DNA of 12,495 nt from Thermogutta sp. (GTDB taxonomy: Bacteria > Planctomycetota > Planctomycetia > Pirellulales > Thermoguttaceae). The translations under genes and the position numbers were made by a program. Below, one piece after another: positions 1-7,900 of this stretch (the stretch's first letter is position 1; the number at the start of each line of letters is the position of its first letter). Location of the stretch: the NCBI GenBank assembly GCA_012798155.1, contig JAAZNR010000012.1:1-12495 (forward strand). The letters are read 5' to 3'. The notes under the pieces are model-generated. The model saw only the letters and a program-made list of their open reading frames with translations, was not told the origin of the DNA and did not search any database.

Positions 1-132
1 CCTTTGCGCCATCATGCGAGCCGTTCGCGATGCAACCTCTGAACTACGACCGGGTTTGGGCACATCAGCGGCCGGATGTCGCCTGTCGTGCCGCGGTTAC
101 TACAATGCAAAACGACTCCCATCATGCACGTT

Positions 133-136
133 GGAG
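133..136 (+). promoter_or_regulatory. Shine-Dalgarno site of the SDR gene
   Basis: GGAG lies eight bases before the ATG at 145. It decides the start: in-frame ATG codons at 76 and 124 lie upstream of or across this site and lack comparable sites of their own. A start at 145 also puts the glycine-rich nucleotide-binding motif at residue 14, normal for the family. Confidence 0.6.
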
Positions 137-144
137 AATCGGTC

Positions 145-933
145 ATGAGCAACTCGGTAAACAAATTGCGGTCCGCGTTGGTAACCGGGGGGTCTCGGGG
201 TATCGGAGCCGCCATTTGTCGCCGCTTGGCCCAGCAGGGATTCGCGGTCGTGGTCAATTATGCGCGGAGCGCCGATGCCGCGGAGTCGGTGGTCGCGGAT
301 ATCCGGGCTGCGGGCGGTGTCGCGGCGGCGGTGCAGGGCGACGTCGGACGCAGGGAGGATCGTCAGCGGTTGACGGCCGCGGCTCTCGAGAAGTTCGGGC
401 GACTGGATGTCCTCGTGAATAACGCCGGGATCACGTCGGTCGGCCGCCGAGACATTCTGGAAGCCACGGAGGAATCCTGGGACGCCGTCTTCGATACCAA
501 CCTCAAGGGGCCGTTCTTCCTCTCGCAGATAGCCGCGAAAGAGATGATTCGCCTAATACGGGCGGGACTCGTGCCGGAAGGCCATATCATCAACGTGTCG
601 TCCGTATCGGCCTTTGCCGTTTCCACCAACCGGGGAGATTACTGCATCAGCAAGAGCGCCGTCAGAATGATGACCCAACTCTTCGCCCAGCGGTTGGCGG
701 AGGAGAAGATTTTCGTGCACGAGGTCTGCCCCGGCGTGATCGAAAGCGACATGACGGCACCGGTCAAGGAAAAGTACGATCGTCTGATCGCGGAGGGCCG
801 CTGGCCGATCCGCCGCTGGGGAAGACCGGAGGACGTGGCATCCGCCGTGGGGGCGATCGTGTCGGGAGCCTTTTCCTTCAGCACCGGCAACTGTTTCCTT
901 GTGGACGGCGGCTTTCATATCCGCACGCTTTGA
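145..933 (+). CDS. Short-chain dehydrogenase/reductase, 3-ketoacyl-ACP-reductase-like
   Basis: This gene encodes a 262-residue classical SDR, a cytosolic NAD(P)H-dependent oxidoreductase with a Rossmann fold. Seen in the sequence: the cofactor motif TGGSRGIG at residues 14-21, NNAG at 92-95, the catalytic set N119, S153, Y166 and K170 (YCISK), the post-catalytic PG at 196-197, and the C-terminal LVDGG at 252-256. Length is normal for the family (about 250) and nothing is missing. The stretch NRGDYCISK and the ending DMTAPVKEKYD...RWGRPEDVA resemble, from memory, the FabG-like subgroup annotated as 3-ketoacyl-ACP reductase. Many of these are not the housekeeping FabG and act on sugar or polyol substrates, so the substrate is left open. 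Arg18 and Arg41 would suit NADPH, which is inference. No fatty-acid gene is visible nearby. A 410-bp gap separates it from the next gene, so co-transcription is unlikely. Confidence 0.93.
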   Translation: MSNSVNKLRSALVTGGSRGIGAAICRRLAQQGFAVVVNYARSADAAESVVADIRAAGGVAAAVQGDVGRREDRQRLTAAALEKFGRLDVLVNNAGITSVGRRDILEATEESWDAVFDTNLKGPFFLSQIAAKEMIRLIRAGLVPEGHIINVSSVSAFAVSTNRGDYCISKSAVRMMTQLFAQRLAEEKIFVHEVCPGVIESDMTAPVKEKYDRLIAEGRWPIRRWGRPEDVASAVGAIVSGAFSFSTGNCFLVDGGFHIRTL

Positions 934-963
934 TCGTATGCCGTCGTCTTAATCGTATGCCGT
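933..963 (+). repeat. 12-bp direct repeat pair at the SDR stop codon
   Basis: ATCGTATGCCGT occurs twice, at 933-944 and 952-963, with a 19-base period. The first copy begins on the last base of the TGA stop. Both copies are exact. It could be a local duplication, a binding-site pair or a remnant of slippage. No hairpin followed by a T-run is seen, so it is not an obvious terminator. Confidence 0.75.
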
Positions 964-1015
964 TATCCCGTTCCCGGCCTGGGTTCCGGATGTCGAAATA
1001 TGGCGAGATGAGTAG

Positions 1016-1181
1016 CTGGACTTTTGCAAATTGTGGTGACAAGTTCTCGTCCGCCTTGGAAGAGGGTTATGGTGAGGGCGATTAGCCGCGAAAACGGCTT
1101 GCCGTGATTGTCCAACTTCACCAAGCCCTCACCCGCTGCCCCTCTCCCAGATGGGGAGGGGAGCAGTTTGCAAAAGTCCAG
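1016..1181. repeat. Palindromic REP/MITE-like element with nested inverted repeats
   Basis: The ends are a perfect 15-bp inverted repeat, CTGGACTTTTGCAAA at 1016-1030 and its complement at 1167-1181, with scattered further matches on both flanks. Inside lies a second perfect 9-bp inverted repeat, GGTGAGGGC at 1071-1079 and GCCCTCACC at 1125-1133. Within that is a small hairpin, AGCCG (1084-1088) and CGGCT (1095-1099) around a CGAAAA loop. The right part also carries an imperfect CCCTCTCCC/GGGGAGGGG hairpin at about 1139-1162, the kind of sequence seen in dispersed intergenic repeats of many GC-rich bacteria. There is no transposase, so if mobile it would be non-autonomous. Flanking target duplications are not evident. 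Alternatively it forms a structured RNA or a transcription end region for the SDR gene. Confidence 0.6.
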
Positions 1182-1309
1182 TTAGTAAAAAGCTACAGTC
1201 GCTTTTCCCCGCATGGGCCGTTTCTCATATGGACCGCCTCTCTGGAAAAGGCTCTGGGAACACGATCTCACAACTCCGGTCTGTGAGCCGGTCGGAGGCC
1301 TGAGAATCT

Positions 1310-1338
1310 TTGCCGAAAATCGAAGGATTGAGTAAACT
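1310..1338 (+). promoter_or_regulatory. Candidate sigma-70-type promoter for the two-gene envelope operon
   Basis: TTGCCG (1310-1315) and TAAACT (1333-1338) are separated by exactly 17 bases. Each matches four of six bases of the -35 and -10 consensus. Transcription would begin around 1345, at or just inside the ATG at 1344. If real, translation would either be leaderless or begin further down, for example at TTG 1443. The match is weak and planctomycete promoters are poorly defined. Confidence 0.25.
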
Positions 1339-1343
1339 GGAGC

Positions 1344-4300
1344 ATGGGTGTTGGCCTTACCGGTTGCGGGGAGAGCACGCGTTTGTCTCGTCTTTTAGGG
1401 CTAGTCAAAATCCCGAAACCCCGACTTTCAGGGGGCAAACCCTTGGAATGTGAGTCGATCCGCAAACCAATTCGTAGCTCCGCGGAGAAGCCGACGGCTT
1501 TTCACTGCCGAAAAGCGGCAGCGGTCCGCGTTTGTGCGTATATGCTTCTCGTCGGCGTGTTCGGCCTGGGGGCGAACCTTTGCGGCCCGGTTCGACCTTT
1601 GGTCGAGATTTCGCAGGCTGTTTTGGCGGAAGAGGCCGCGGCTCCAGGCACGCCTCCGCCGGTTGGCGGCTCGTCGGAACCCTCGGCGGGAACTACCCCG
1701 CCTTCGCCGCCCGCGCCCACCCGAACCAGCCCCCCAATCACCGGTCCGGTGGTTCAAGAGGCGCAGCCCGAGCAAATCTACATCCGCGATGCCGACGGCA
1801 ATCTGAAACTGATGCTCGGCTGGACGATGGAGCAATTCGAGGAACTGGTCCGTATTCGCGACGGTCTGGTGCAGACCGATTCCGCGCCGCGGTTTGTAGT
1901 AAACGAGATCAAATTGACTGGAAAAACCGAGGGCGACGTCGCCCGGCTGACCGCGGAAATCTCGCTTCGCGTCAAAGATGTGGAAACGGTGCGCGTACCT
2001 TTGCGAATGGGGGAAGCTGTTCCGCTCAGCCCCCCGGAATATCAGGGCGGCGGCGAAATGTGGTTGGTCCCCAATCGGCCGGGCTGGGACTACACGGCCT
2101 ATGTACGCGGAGATCCTGCTCAGGATCAGGTGATTCGGCTCGAAATGCTGGTGCCGGTGGAGGATCTGGGGAATGAGCGCGGACTTTCGCTGAGTTTACC
2201 GGACGCGGCCGTCTCTCGGTTGCAGCTCGATATTCCGGAGTCACCGCTGCTTGCCGCCAATCGCGGCGGTAGCGGCGTCCTGCAAGTCGTGACGCTGCCG
2301 GAGGGGGGATCTCGGTTGGAGCTGATCGGTCTCGGCCCGTCGCTCAAAATCGCTTGGCAGGAAGATCGCTCCCGGCAGGCCGAGGGCGGCCCCGTGATGG
2401 AGGTCGACGGCGAGACCTTGGTCCGCTTCGGGGCGGGGAAGGTCTCCTTTGATGCCCGGTTGTCGATCAAAACCTACGGCGGTCCCCTGGAAAGACTCAT
2501 GGTGAAGCTGCCTCCGGAATGCGACCTGCTGAGCGCGGACGGGGTGAGCACGACGTTTCGCGTGGTGCCGGGCGGGCCGTCGAACGGCGCGGCGGGCGGC
2601 AAGGTGGTGGAACTGGCGGCCGAACGTCCCACCCCCGGCCCCCTGGAAATCCGCTTGGCCGCGCAGCGCCCCACTCCCGAGGGCAATTCCCCCGTGCCGC
2701 TGGCCGGGTTCGAGGTACTCGGGGCCGTGCGGCAAACCGGACGAATCGGTCTGGTCGTGCCCAATGATTTGCTGCTGTTGTGGGGCGATTCCCAGGGAGT
2801 GCGGCAAATCGAACCCAAACTTTTGGCCGGCGGGGCGGAGGCCGCGTTCGCTTTCGAGTTTTTCGGCTTCCCCTTCGACTTGAGCGTCACTCCGGTCCCG
2901 CGGCGGAGCCATGTCACGGTTACGCCCGGATACCGCTTGGAGGTGACTGCCTCGCGAGCCAACGCCGAAGTGAATCTGAGCTACGAGGTTCGCGGCGCGG
3001 AGAGCAGCTCCTTCGCGGTCGAGCTGTACGATTGGGTCTTGGACGAAATCGTTCCGGCATCCGTGATTCCGCCCGAGGGAATCCTCGAAAAAGACGGCGT
3101 GACGAGCTTTTCGCTGCAACAGCGGGTGATGGGGAAACTCGACGTCACGCTCAAGTTGCATCGCGATCACCGTGCGGACGAACAGCCCTTGAAGCTGAGT
3201 CTCCCCTCCCCGCGGGCCGATGTCGTCGTCCCGGCCGAATTGGTGGTCATTCCGGCGACCAACGTGCAATGGACGCCCAGAATGTCCGAGTGCGTGGGGC
3301 TGGCAAGCCTCGCGTCGGGCGGCAAGAGCGACGGCGGCAAGAGCGCACAGCTCTTTCGCGTGCAAAAGAATCCGGCCGTCCTGGTCGCCGATTGGCAAAC
3401 GCATGCGCAGGAAGTCCGTGCTCAGATCTCCACGCACATCACCGTCGGAGCGAACCGCGCGGACATCGACCAACAGATTCGTTTTCAGGTGGCGTACGAA
3501 CCGCGAACGCAACCGTGGCGGCTCGTGGTGCCGGCCGCGGTGCCCGCGGGAGGGCTTTCGGTCCTCCTGGATCGGCGGAGAATCTCGCTGGATGCGCCCG
3601 CCGCGGTGCCCTCCGGGGATTCGGAACCGGCCGGCGGTGCCGACGCCGGCGCCGGGGCGGCACAAGGGACGGTGATCGAAATCCCCCTTCCCGCCGCGGT
3701 CCTGGGAGACTCCAACGTCAGCCTTCAGTATTCCATCCCTTTGCCCCAGGATTCGACCGCCAAGGAGGGCGAGTGGGTCTTGCCGCTGGTTCAACCCTTG
3801 GATGCGACGGACGTGCGCCAAACGCTTTCCTTGAAAACGGACGAGGACCTTTCTTGGCGGCGAGTCCTTCCGCCTTGGAACAGAAACGAGGACGCGGTTC
3901 TCGCGCAAGATGCGAACGGAGTATCCTTCTTCTCCGCTGCGGGACCCGTGGACTCGGTACGAATCGCTTGGATACGTTCGCCGGCAGCCCGCATGGTCGC
4001 GATCGATCGGGCATGGATCCAGACGTGGCTGGATCCGATCGGGCGTCAAGAGCGGGCGGCATTCCGCTTCCGAACCAAGCTGAATAACGTGGAGCTGGCC
4101 TTGCCGCGCGGCACGCGCTGGGAAGCCGTGCAGGTGGTTTTGGACGGCAAGCCCGCCCAGACCTCGGCCCCCACGCCCAAGGGCTTGATCATTCCCTTGG
4201 AGGCCCCCGCGGATGGAACCCGACCCGTGACGCACCTGCTCGAGGTGTGGTACGAGTTGCCGCGGGTCGATCTGGGTTGGGGTCGCCAACGTTTGGAGTT

Positions 4301-4931
4301 TCCCAGGCTCGGCCCCGAGGCCTACGGCAGGAATTGGTACTGGGAGCTTATTCTCCCGCCCACGGAGCACTTCCTGTCCGTGGGGCAAGGATGGGTGGCG
4401 GAGTATCGCTGGGAATGGCAGGGTTACGGTTGGGTCCGCCGACCCAGTCTCTCGGAGGCGGAGCTGGAGGAGTGGATCGGATCGGCGGCGGAAGGCCGGC
4501 AGGCGCCGCTACGGGCCAACCGCTATCTTTTCAGCTCCCTGCATCCCGTGGATGTCAGTCGCGTGTGGATCGTTCGCCGCACCTGGCTGGTGATGTTCTG
4601 CTCCGGAGTCGTGCTGGCGTTGGGGTTGCTTTGGCTCTACGCCCCCTCCGTGCGTCGCCCCTGGTTCGCGTGGTTGCTGCTGATAGGCGTTCTGAGCATC
4701 TTCGCGGTTCGCATGGATTGGGGCGTTCTGGTCGCCCAGGCGGCGGCCTTCGGAGCGGGGTTGGCCGTGCTGGCTTGGATGCTGCAACGCAGCCTGGCCG
4801 GCCCGCGACTCGAGCAGTCAACTTGGCGCATGCCCGAAGAACGGAGCACGGCGGATACGGTCGTCTGCCAGGGCCGGCCTCGCCCGGCGGAAATGGCGGC
4901 CGCGGATGCCAAGGCGGAGTCGGCGCCATGA
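1344..4931 (+). CDS. Large exported membrane-anchored beta-rich protein (module 1), function unknown
   Basis: I do not recognise this 1195-residue protein. A hydrophobic export segment at about residues 59-79 is preceded by Arg/Lys, with a possible cleavage site after AVLA (residue 95). A Pro/Ala/Gly linker covers about 98-142. The folded part opens with QIYIRDADGN at 144-153 and FEEL shortly after. A long beta-rich ectodomain follows, with a small Gly/Ala linker near 756-776. Strand-LP units lie at 384-401 and 915-937. Three membrane segments close it (about 1081-1099, 1107-1122, 1126-1147), with Arg-rich turns placing the N-terminal bulk outside and the short tail inside. The start is uncertain: ATG 1344 has GGAG only one base upstream, while in-frame TTG 1443 follows AGGGGG by seven bases and would remove 33 residues that look non-coding; ATG 1542 would leave a signal with no positive n-region. 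It overlaps the next gene by four bases and is paralogous to both halves of that gene. Confidence 0.85.
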   Translation: MGVGLTGCGESTRLSRLLGLVKIPKPRLSGGKPLECESIRKPIRSSAEKPTAFHCRKAAAVRVCAYMLLVGVFGLGANLCGPVRPLVEISQAVLAEEAAAPGTPPPVGGSSEPSAGTTPPSPPAPTRTSPPITGPVVQEAQPEQIYIRDADGNLKLMLGWTMEQFEELVRIRDGLVQTDSAPRFVVNEIKLTGKTEGDVARLTAEISLRVKDVETVRVPLRMGEAVPLSPPEYQGGGEMWLVPNRPGWDYTAYVRGDPAQDQVIRLEMLVPVEDLGNERGLSLSLPDAAVSRLQLDIPESPLLAANRGGSGVLQVVTLPEGGSRLELIGLGPSLKIAWQEDRSRQAEGGPVMEVDGETLVRFGAGKVSFDARLSIKTYGGPLERLMVKLPPECDLLSADGVSTTFRVVPGGPSNGAAGGKVVELAAERPTPGPLEIRLAAQRPTPEGNSPVPLAGFEVLGAVRQTGRIGLVVPNDLLLLWGDSQGVRQIEPKLLAGGAEAAFAFEFFGFPFDLSVTPVPRRSHVTVTPGYRLEVTASRANAEVNLSYEVRGAESSSFAVELYDWVLDEIVPASVIPPEGILEKDGVTSFSLQQRVMGKLDVTLKLHRDHRADEQPLKLSLPSPRADVVVPAELVVIPATNVQWTPRMSECVGLASLASGGKSDGGKSAQLFRVQKNPAVLVADWQTHAQEVRAQISTHITVGANRADIDQQIRFQVAYEPRTQPWRLVVPAAVPAGGLSVLLDRRRISLDAPAAVPSGDSEPAGGADAGAGAAQGTVIEIPLPAAVLGDSNVSLQYSIPLPQDSTAKEGEWVLPLVQPLDATDVRQTLSLKTDEDLSWRRVLPPWNRNEDAVLAQDANGVSFFSAAGPVDSVRIAWIRSPAARMVAIDRAWIQTWLDPIGRQERAAFRFRTKLNNVELALPRGTRWEAVQVVLDGKPAQTSAPTPKGLIIPLEAPADGTRPVTHLLEVWYELPRVDLGWGRQRLEFPRLGPEAYGRNWYWELILPPTEHFLSVGQGWVAEYRWEWQGYGWVRRPSLSEAELEEWIGSAAEGRQAPLRANRYLFSSLHPVDVSRVWIVRRTWLVMFCSGVVLALGLLWLYAPSVRRPWFAWLLLIGVLSIFAVRMDWGVLVAQAAAFGAGLAVLAWMLQRSLAGPRLEQSTWRMPEERSTADTVVCQGRPRPAEMAAADAKAESAP
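4916..4931 (+). promoter_or_regulatory. Ribosome binding site and ATGA coupling junction
   Basis: GGAG at 4916-4919 lies eight bases before ATG 4928. The start and the upstream TGA (4929-4931) share the bases ATGA. This is the classical arrangement for translational coupling, in which a ribosome ending the 1195-residue protein can restart on the giant downstream frame. It fixes the start of the downstream gene and implies one mRNA for both. Confidence 0.8.
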
Positions 4932-7900
4932 AGTCCGGGACCGTCGATCGCCGCTTCGTTCGCGCCTTGGTTTCGCCTTTTGCGGCGGCATGGCTGTTTT
5001 CCGTTTTTTTCCCGGCAATCCCGGCGATGCGCGGCGCTGCCGCTTTGGAAACAGCGGCCGCGGTCTCGTCATCGGCGGCCGAATCGGTGCCCACCCCGAC
5101 CTCGCCCCCTTTGCGTTTTCGACGCGTCTACGTCCCGCTCGGCGATATGGACGCGGTCCGAGACCGCGTTCCGTATTATCCCATGGCAAAGGACGACTTC
5201 GAGGCCTTGCTGACGCTCCTGAATCGCTCCGCCTTGGAAGATCCAGCGCGGGCGTACGTCGCGGAAGCCCGCTATTCGGCCGTGTTGGACGGCGAATCCT
5301 TGCTCGGGGAAGAGGCTCATCTGGAGGTGATTCTCCGCGACGCCGAGCCGGCCGTTCTATCCCTGGAACCTACGAACCTCGCCGTTCGCGATCCGATTTG
5401 GGAATCGTCCGCGGTACGCCAGGCGACTCTGGGTGTGGGGCCGCAAGGGGGATCGCAGCTCTGGGTCACGGAAAGCGGCACATTACGATTCGGCTGGTCG
5501 GTCGCCGGCCGGCGACAGCCTGACGGAAGCCTCAGGTTCGAAATCCGATTCCCTCCTTCGCTGCGGGGCGAGCTTGAGCTATTCCTGCCCGAGGCACTGC
5601 GGCTGGAGAAAATCGAGGGGGGGGCGGTCGTGGCTGGCCCGGCCGGTAGCGGCAGTCGAAACGGCACGCATATCGTCTTTGCCGCCGGAGCCAAAGTGGA
5701 CCTCCTTGTGGTGCGGCCCCAATTCACGGATCACTCGGTACCCCGAGCCGAGTATAGAGAAGAAACCGCCTTCGATTGTTCGCTCGGCGGGCTCGATCTG
5801 ATGTGGCAATGGTCCCTCAGCGTGCCGGGCGAGCCTTTATCGGAACTCTTGGTGAATCTGCCGCCGGGGGTTCGCGTCACGGGCGTCGTCTTGGCCGGTA
5901 GCGAAGCGGCGTGGTCGGAAGAGCATACGGACGACGGCTCGCCGGGACGGCTGATCATTCGGCCCGACTCACCCATCGAGGGCCGGGACCGCATCCTCCG
6001 GATCCAAGCGGTGATGCCCTTGTGGACGGATCGCCGGCTCGAATTGCCCGTGCTCAACGCAGCCGGCTGCGCCCGGCGTTCCAGCCGAGTGGAGTTGATC
6101 GTACGCGCTCCGCTGGAGGTCACGGACCTGATGGTCCAAGGGGGGCAGGTGACGCAGTTCTCTTCCTTGCCCTCCGATCCCGGCGGGAAGGTAATTCAAC
6201 TGAACTGCTTTGATCCTCGGGCGAGAATCGGGATCGATCTCCGGGCCTTCAGCCCGGCCGTGATCTGTAGCAGCGCAACGCAGACGCTGTGGGGAGCGGA
6301 CGAGGCCTCGGCGGACGTTCTCCTCTATTGCGAGAACGATAGCGGCGCCCTTTGGACGTGGACGGTGCCGCTGGCGGAGGGCTGGGTACCGCAGCGCGTG
6401 GAATCGGTCGAACCGAGCGCCCTGGCGGATTGGGCGATCGAAACCCGATCCGACGGACGTAAAAGCCTCCGCACACGGTGGAACCGCGCGCTGGTCCCGG
6501 AGCGGCCCGCCCTGCTGCGTTTGACGGCCGACCGGCCTTGGAACGGCCCGCATCCGCGGGAAGTCGCGCCGTGCGAGCTGGTGCCCCTGGATATGGACGC
6601 GGCGGAGACGGGCGGAAGGCACTCCTTGAGCGTCCGATTGTCCGCCGATCTGGCAAGGCAATGGCAATTGCGCGGCGCCGGAAAACTCGACCAGGAGCGG
6701 CCTTCGGAAGTGCAGGCCTTGGAAGAATTTCTGGCCGCGACCGCAGACCTCAGAATCCAAGACGTCGCCGCCGGTAGCCGCGACTACATCTTGAGACTTG
6801 TACCGCGAACCGTGCGTCACGACGTGAGAGGAACGTGCCGAATTCTGTTGGACCGCGACACGATCTCGGAGCGGCTCTGGGTCTTCGGCCGGCAGACAGG
6901 GCCGGGAGAGGGACCCTTGCGAATCGGTTTCGTGGGTGGGATACCGGCGGCATCCGAGATCGAATGGCGGGTGCAACAACCGGACGGCACGTTCGCGCCA
7001 TGCACGGCTCGACGGATCGCTCCCGATCCGCCGGCGACTCCCGCGCGAAGCGCTCACGCGGAAAACCGGTCCGCCGGGGACGCCGCGGCGCCGGCGATTT
7101 CCCTCTGGGAGGTAGATCTGCCGGAGGAGACCGACGGCGATTTCACGATTCTCGCCTGGCGAGAAGGTCGCTTCTCGCCCGGACATCTCGCGCTTCCTTT
7201 TTTCGCCGACGACCCCCATGCCCCCATCACCGTGGAGCTTTTTCAGCGAGAAGGCGTTCGGGCGGGACTGACGGTCCGCGGCTTGGAAGCCTTGCCGATC
7301 ATGCTCGAGGAGGCGCCGGAGGATTTTCTTTGGGCGGGGACATTCTCTTATACGGCGTCGAACGGGAACATGCCGCGCGCGGGTCGCGGCACCCCTGCTA
7401 TCGTCGTCACGCCCGGCGAAGCCTCACAGGGGAGTGCCTGGGCCGATCAATGCGTCGTCCTCAGCGCCGTGGATGGGTCGGGACGCTTCCGGCACATCAT
7501 CCGTACCCGGGTGGATCACCTCTACGCCGGCAAACTTCGCTGGACGCTGCCCGACGTCGCGCCCAGCCTCCAAGTCGTGTCCGCCAAGATCAACGGCCGT
7601 CGCGTGCGATGGAGCATTCGCAGCGAAAACGGCGACCTGGAGTTGGCCCTGGACGCCGTGCCCGATCAACCGGTGTTGATCGTGGAGCTGGAATGCGAGC
7701 AAGCCGGCCAAGGGGGCGGTCTCATTCGGCGGTTGCAACCGGCCATCCCCACGCCCGTCTTTCCCGTGGCCTCCATGCGTTGGGTCTTGTTCGTACCGCC
7801 GGACTTGGAGGCCGTCTCCCTGTACGATCTGACCCGTCCGAATCATCGTTGGACCGCGCTGCCGCAGCGTCTGCTGGGACCGCTGAGACGGCCGGAGGAT

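Larger units (their letters stand above)
934..1343. other. Intergenic region, 410 bp, no credible gene
   Basis: The region holds the direct-repeat pair at its left edge, a 166-bp palindromic element in its middle and a possible promoter at its right edge. The only ORF of any length (60 codons from 1104) lies largely in the palindromic element and reads through its low-complexity CCCTCTCCC...GGGGAGGGG part, so it is treated as spurious. No clear factor-independent terminator follows the SDR gene, and no tRNA-like cloverleaf was found by eye. Confidence 0.7.

Noticed and set aside
101..106. TACAAT as a -10 box for the SDR gene
   Set aside because: It matches five of six bases, but no acceptable -35 sequence lies 16-18 bases upstream, so it is too weak to list as a promoter.
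12..257. 81-codon minus-strand ORF overlapping the SDR start
   Set aside because: It is antisense to the SDR coding sequence and leader, with no recognisable motif.
964..1000. Terminator after the SDR gene
   Set aside because: Only short CCGG-type inverted matches are present and no T-run follows, so no intrinsic terminator can be supported.
1104..1286. 60-codon ORF in the intergenic region
   Set aside because: Its N-terminal half is the palindromic repeat read in frame (the CPSPRWGG-like peptide arises from CCCTCTCCC...GGGGAGG), and there is no good ribosome binding site.
1560..1590. Lipobox in the signal segment of the 1195-residue protein (GANLC)
   Set aside because: The residues before the cysteine (A-N-L) do not fit the usual [LVI]-[AST]-[GAS]-C pattern, and the later AVLA site is a better cleavage candidate.
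2241..4388. 715-codon open frame on the minus strand
   Set aside because: It lies wholly inside the 1195-residue gene. That gene has a signal segment, membrane segments and paralogues, whereas the antisense product is Arg/Gly/His-rich without recognisable features. This is typical of antisense frames in GC-rich genes.
5969..7219. 416-codon minus-strand frame
   Set aside because: It is antisense to the giant gene, with an Arg-rich composition and no domain signature.
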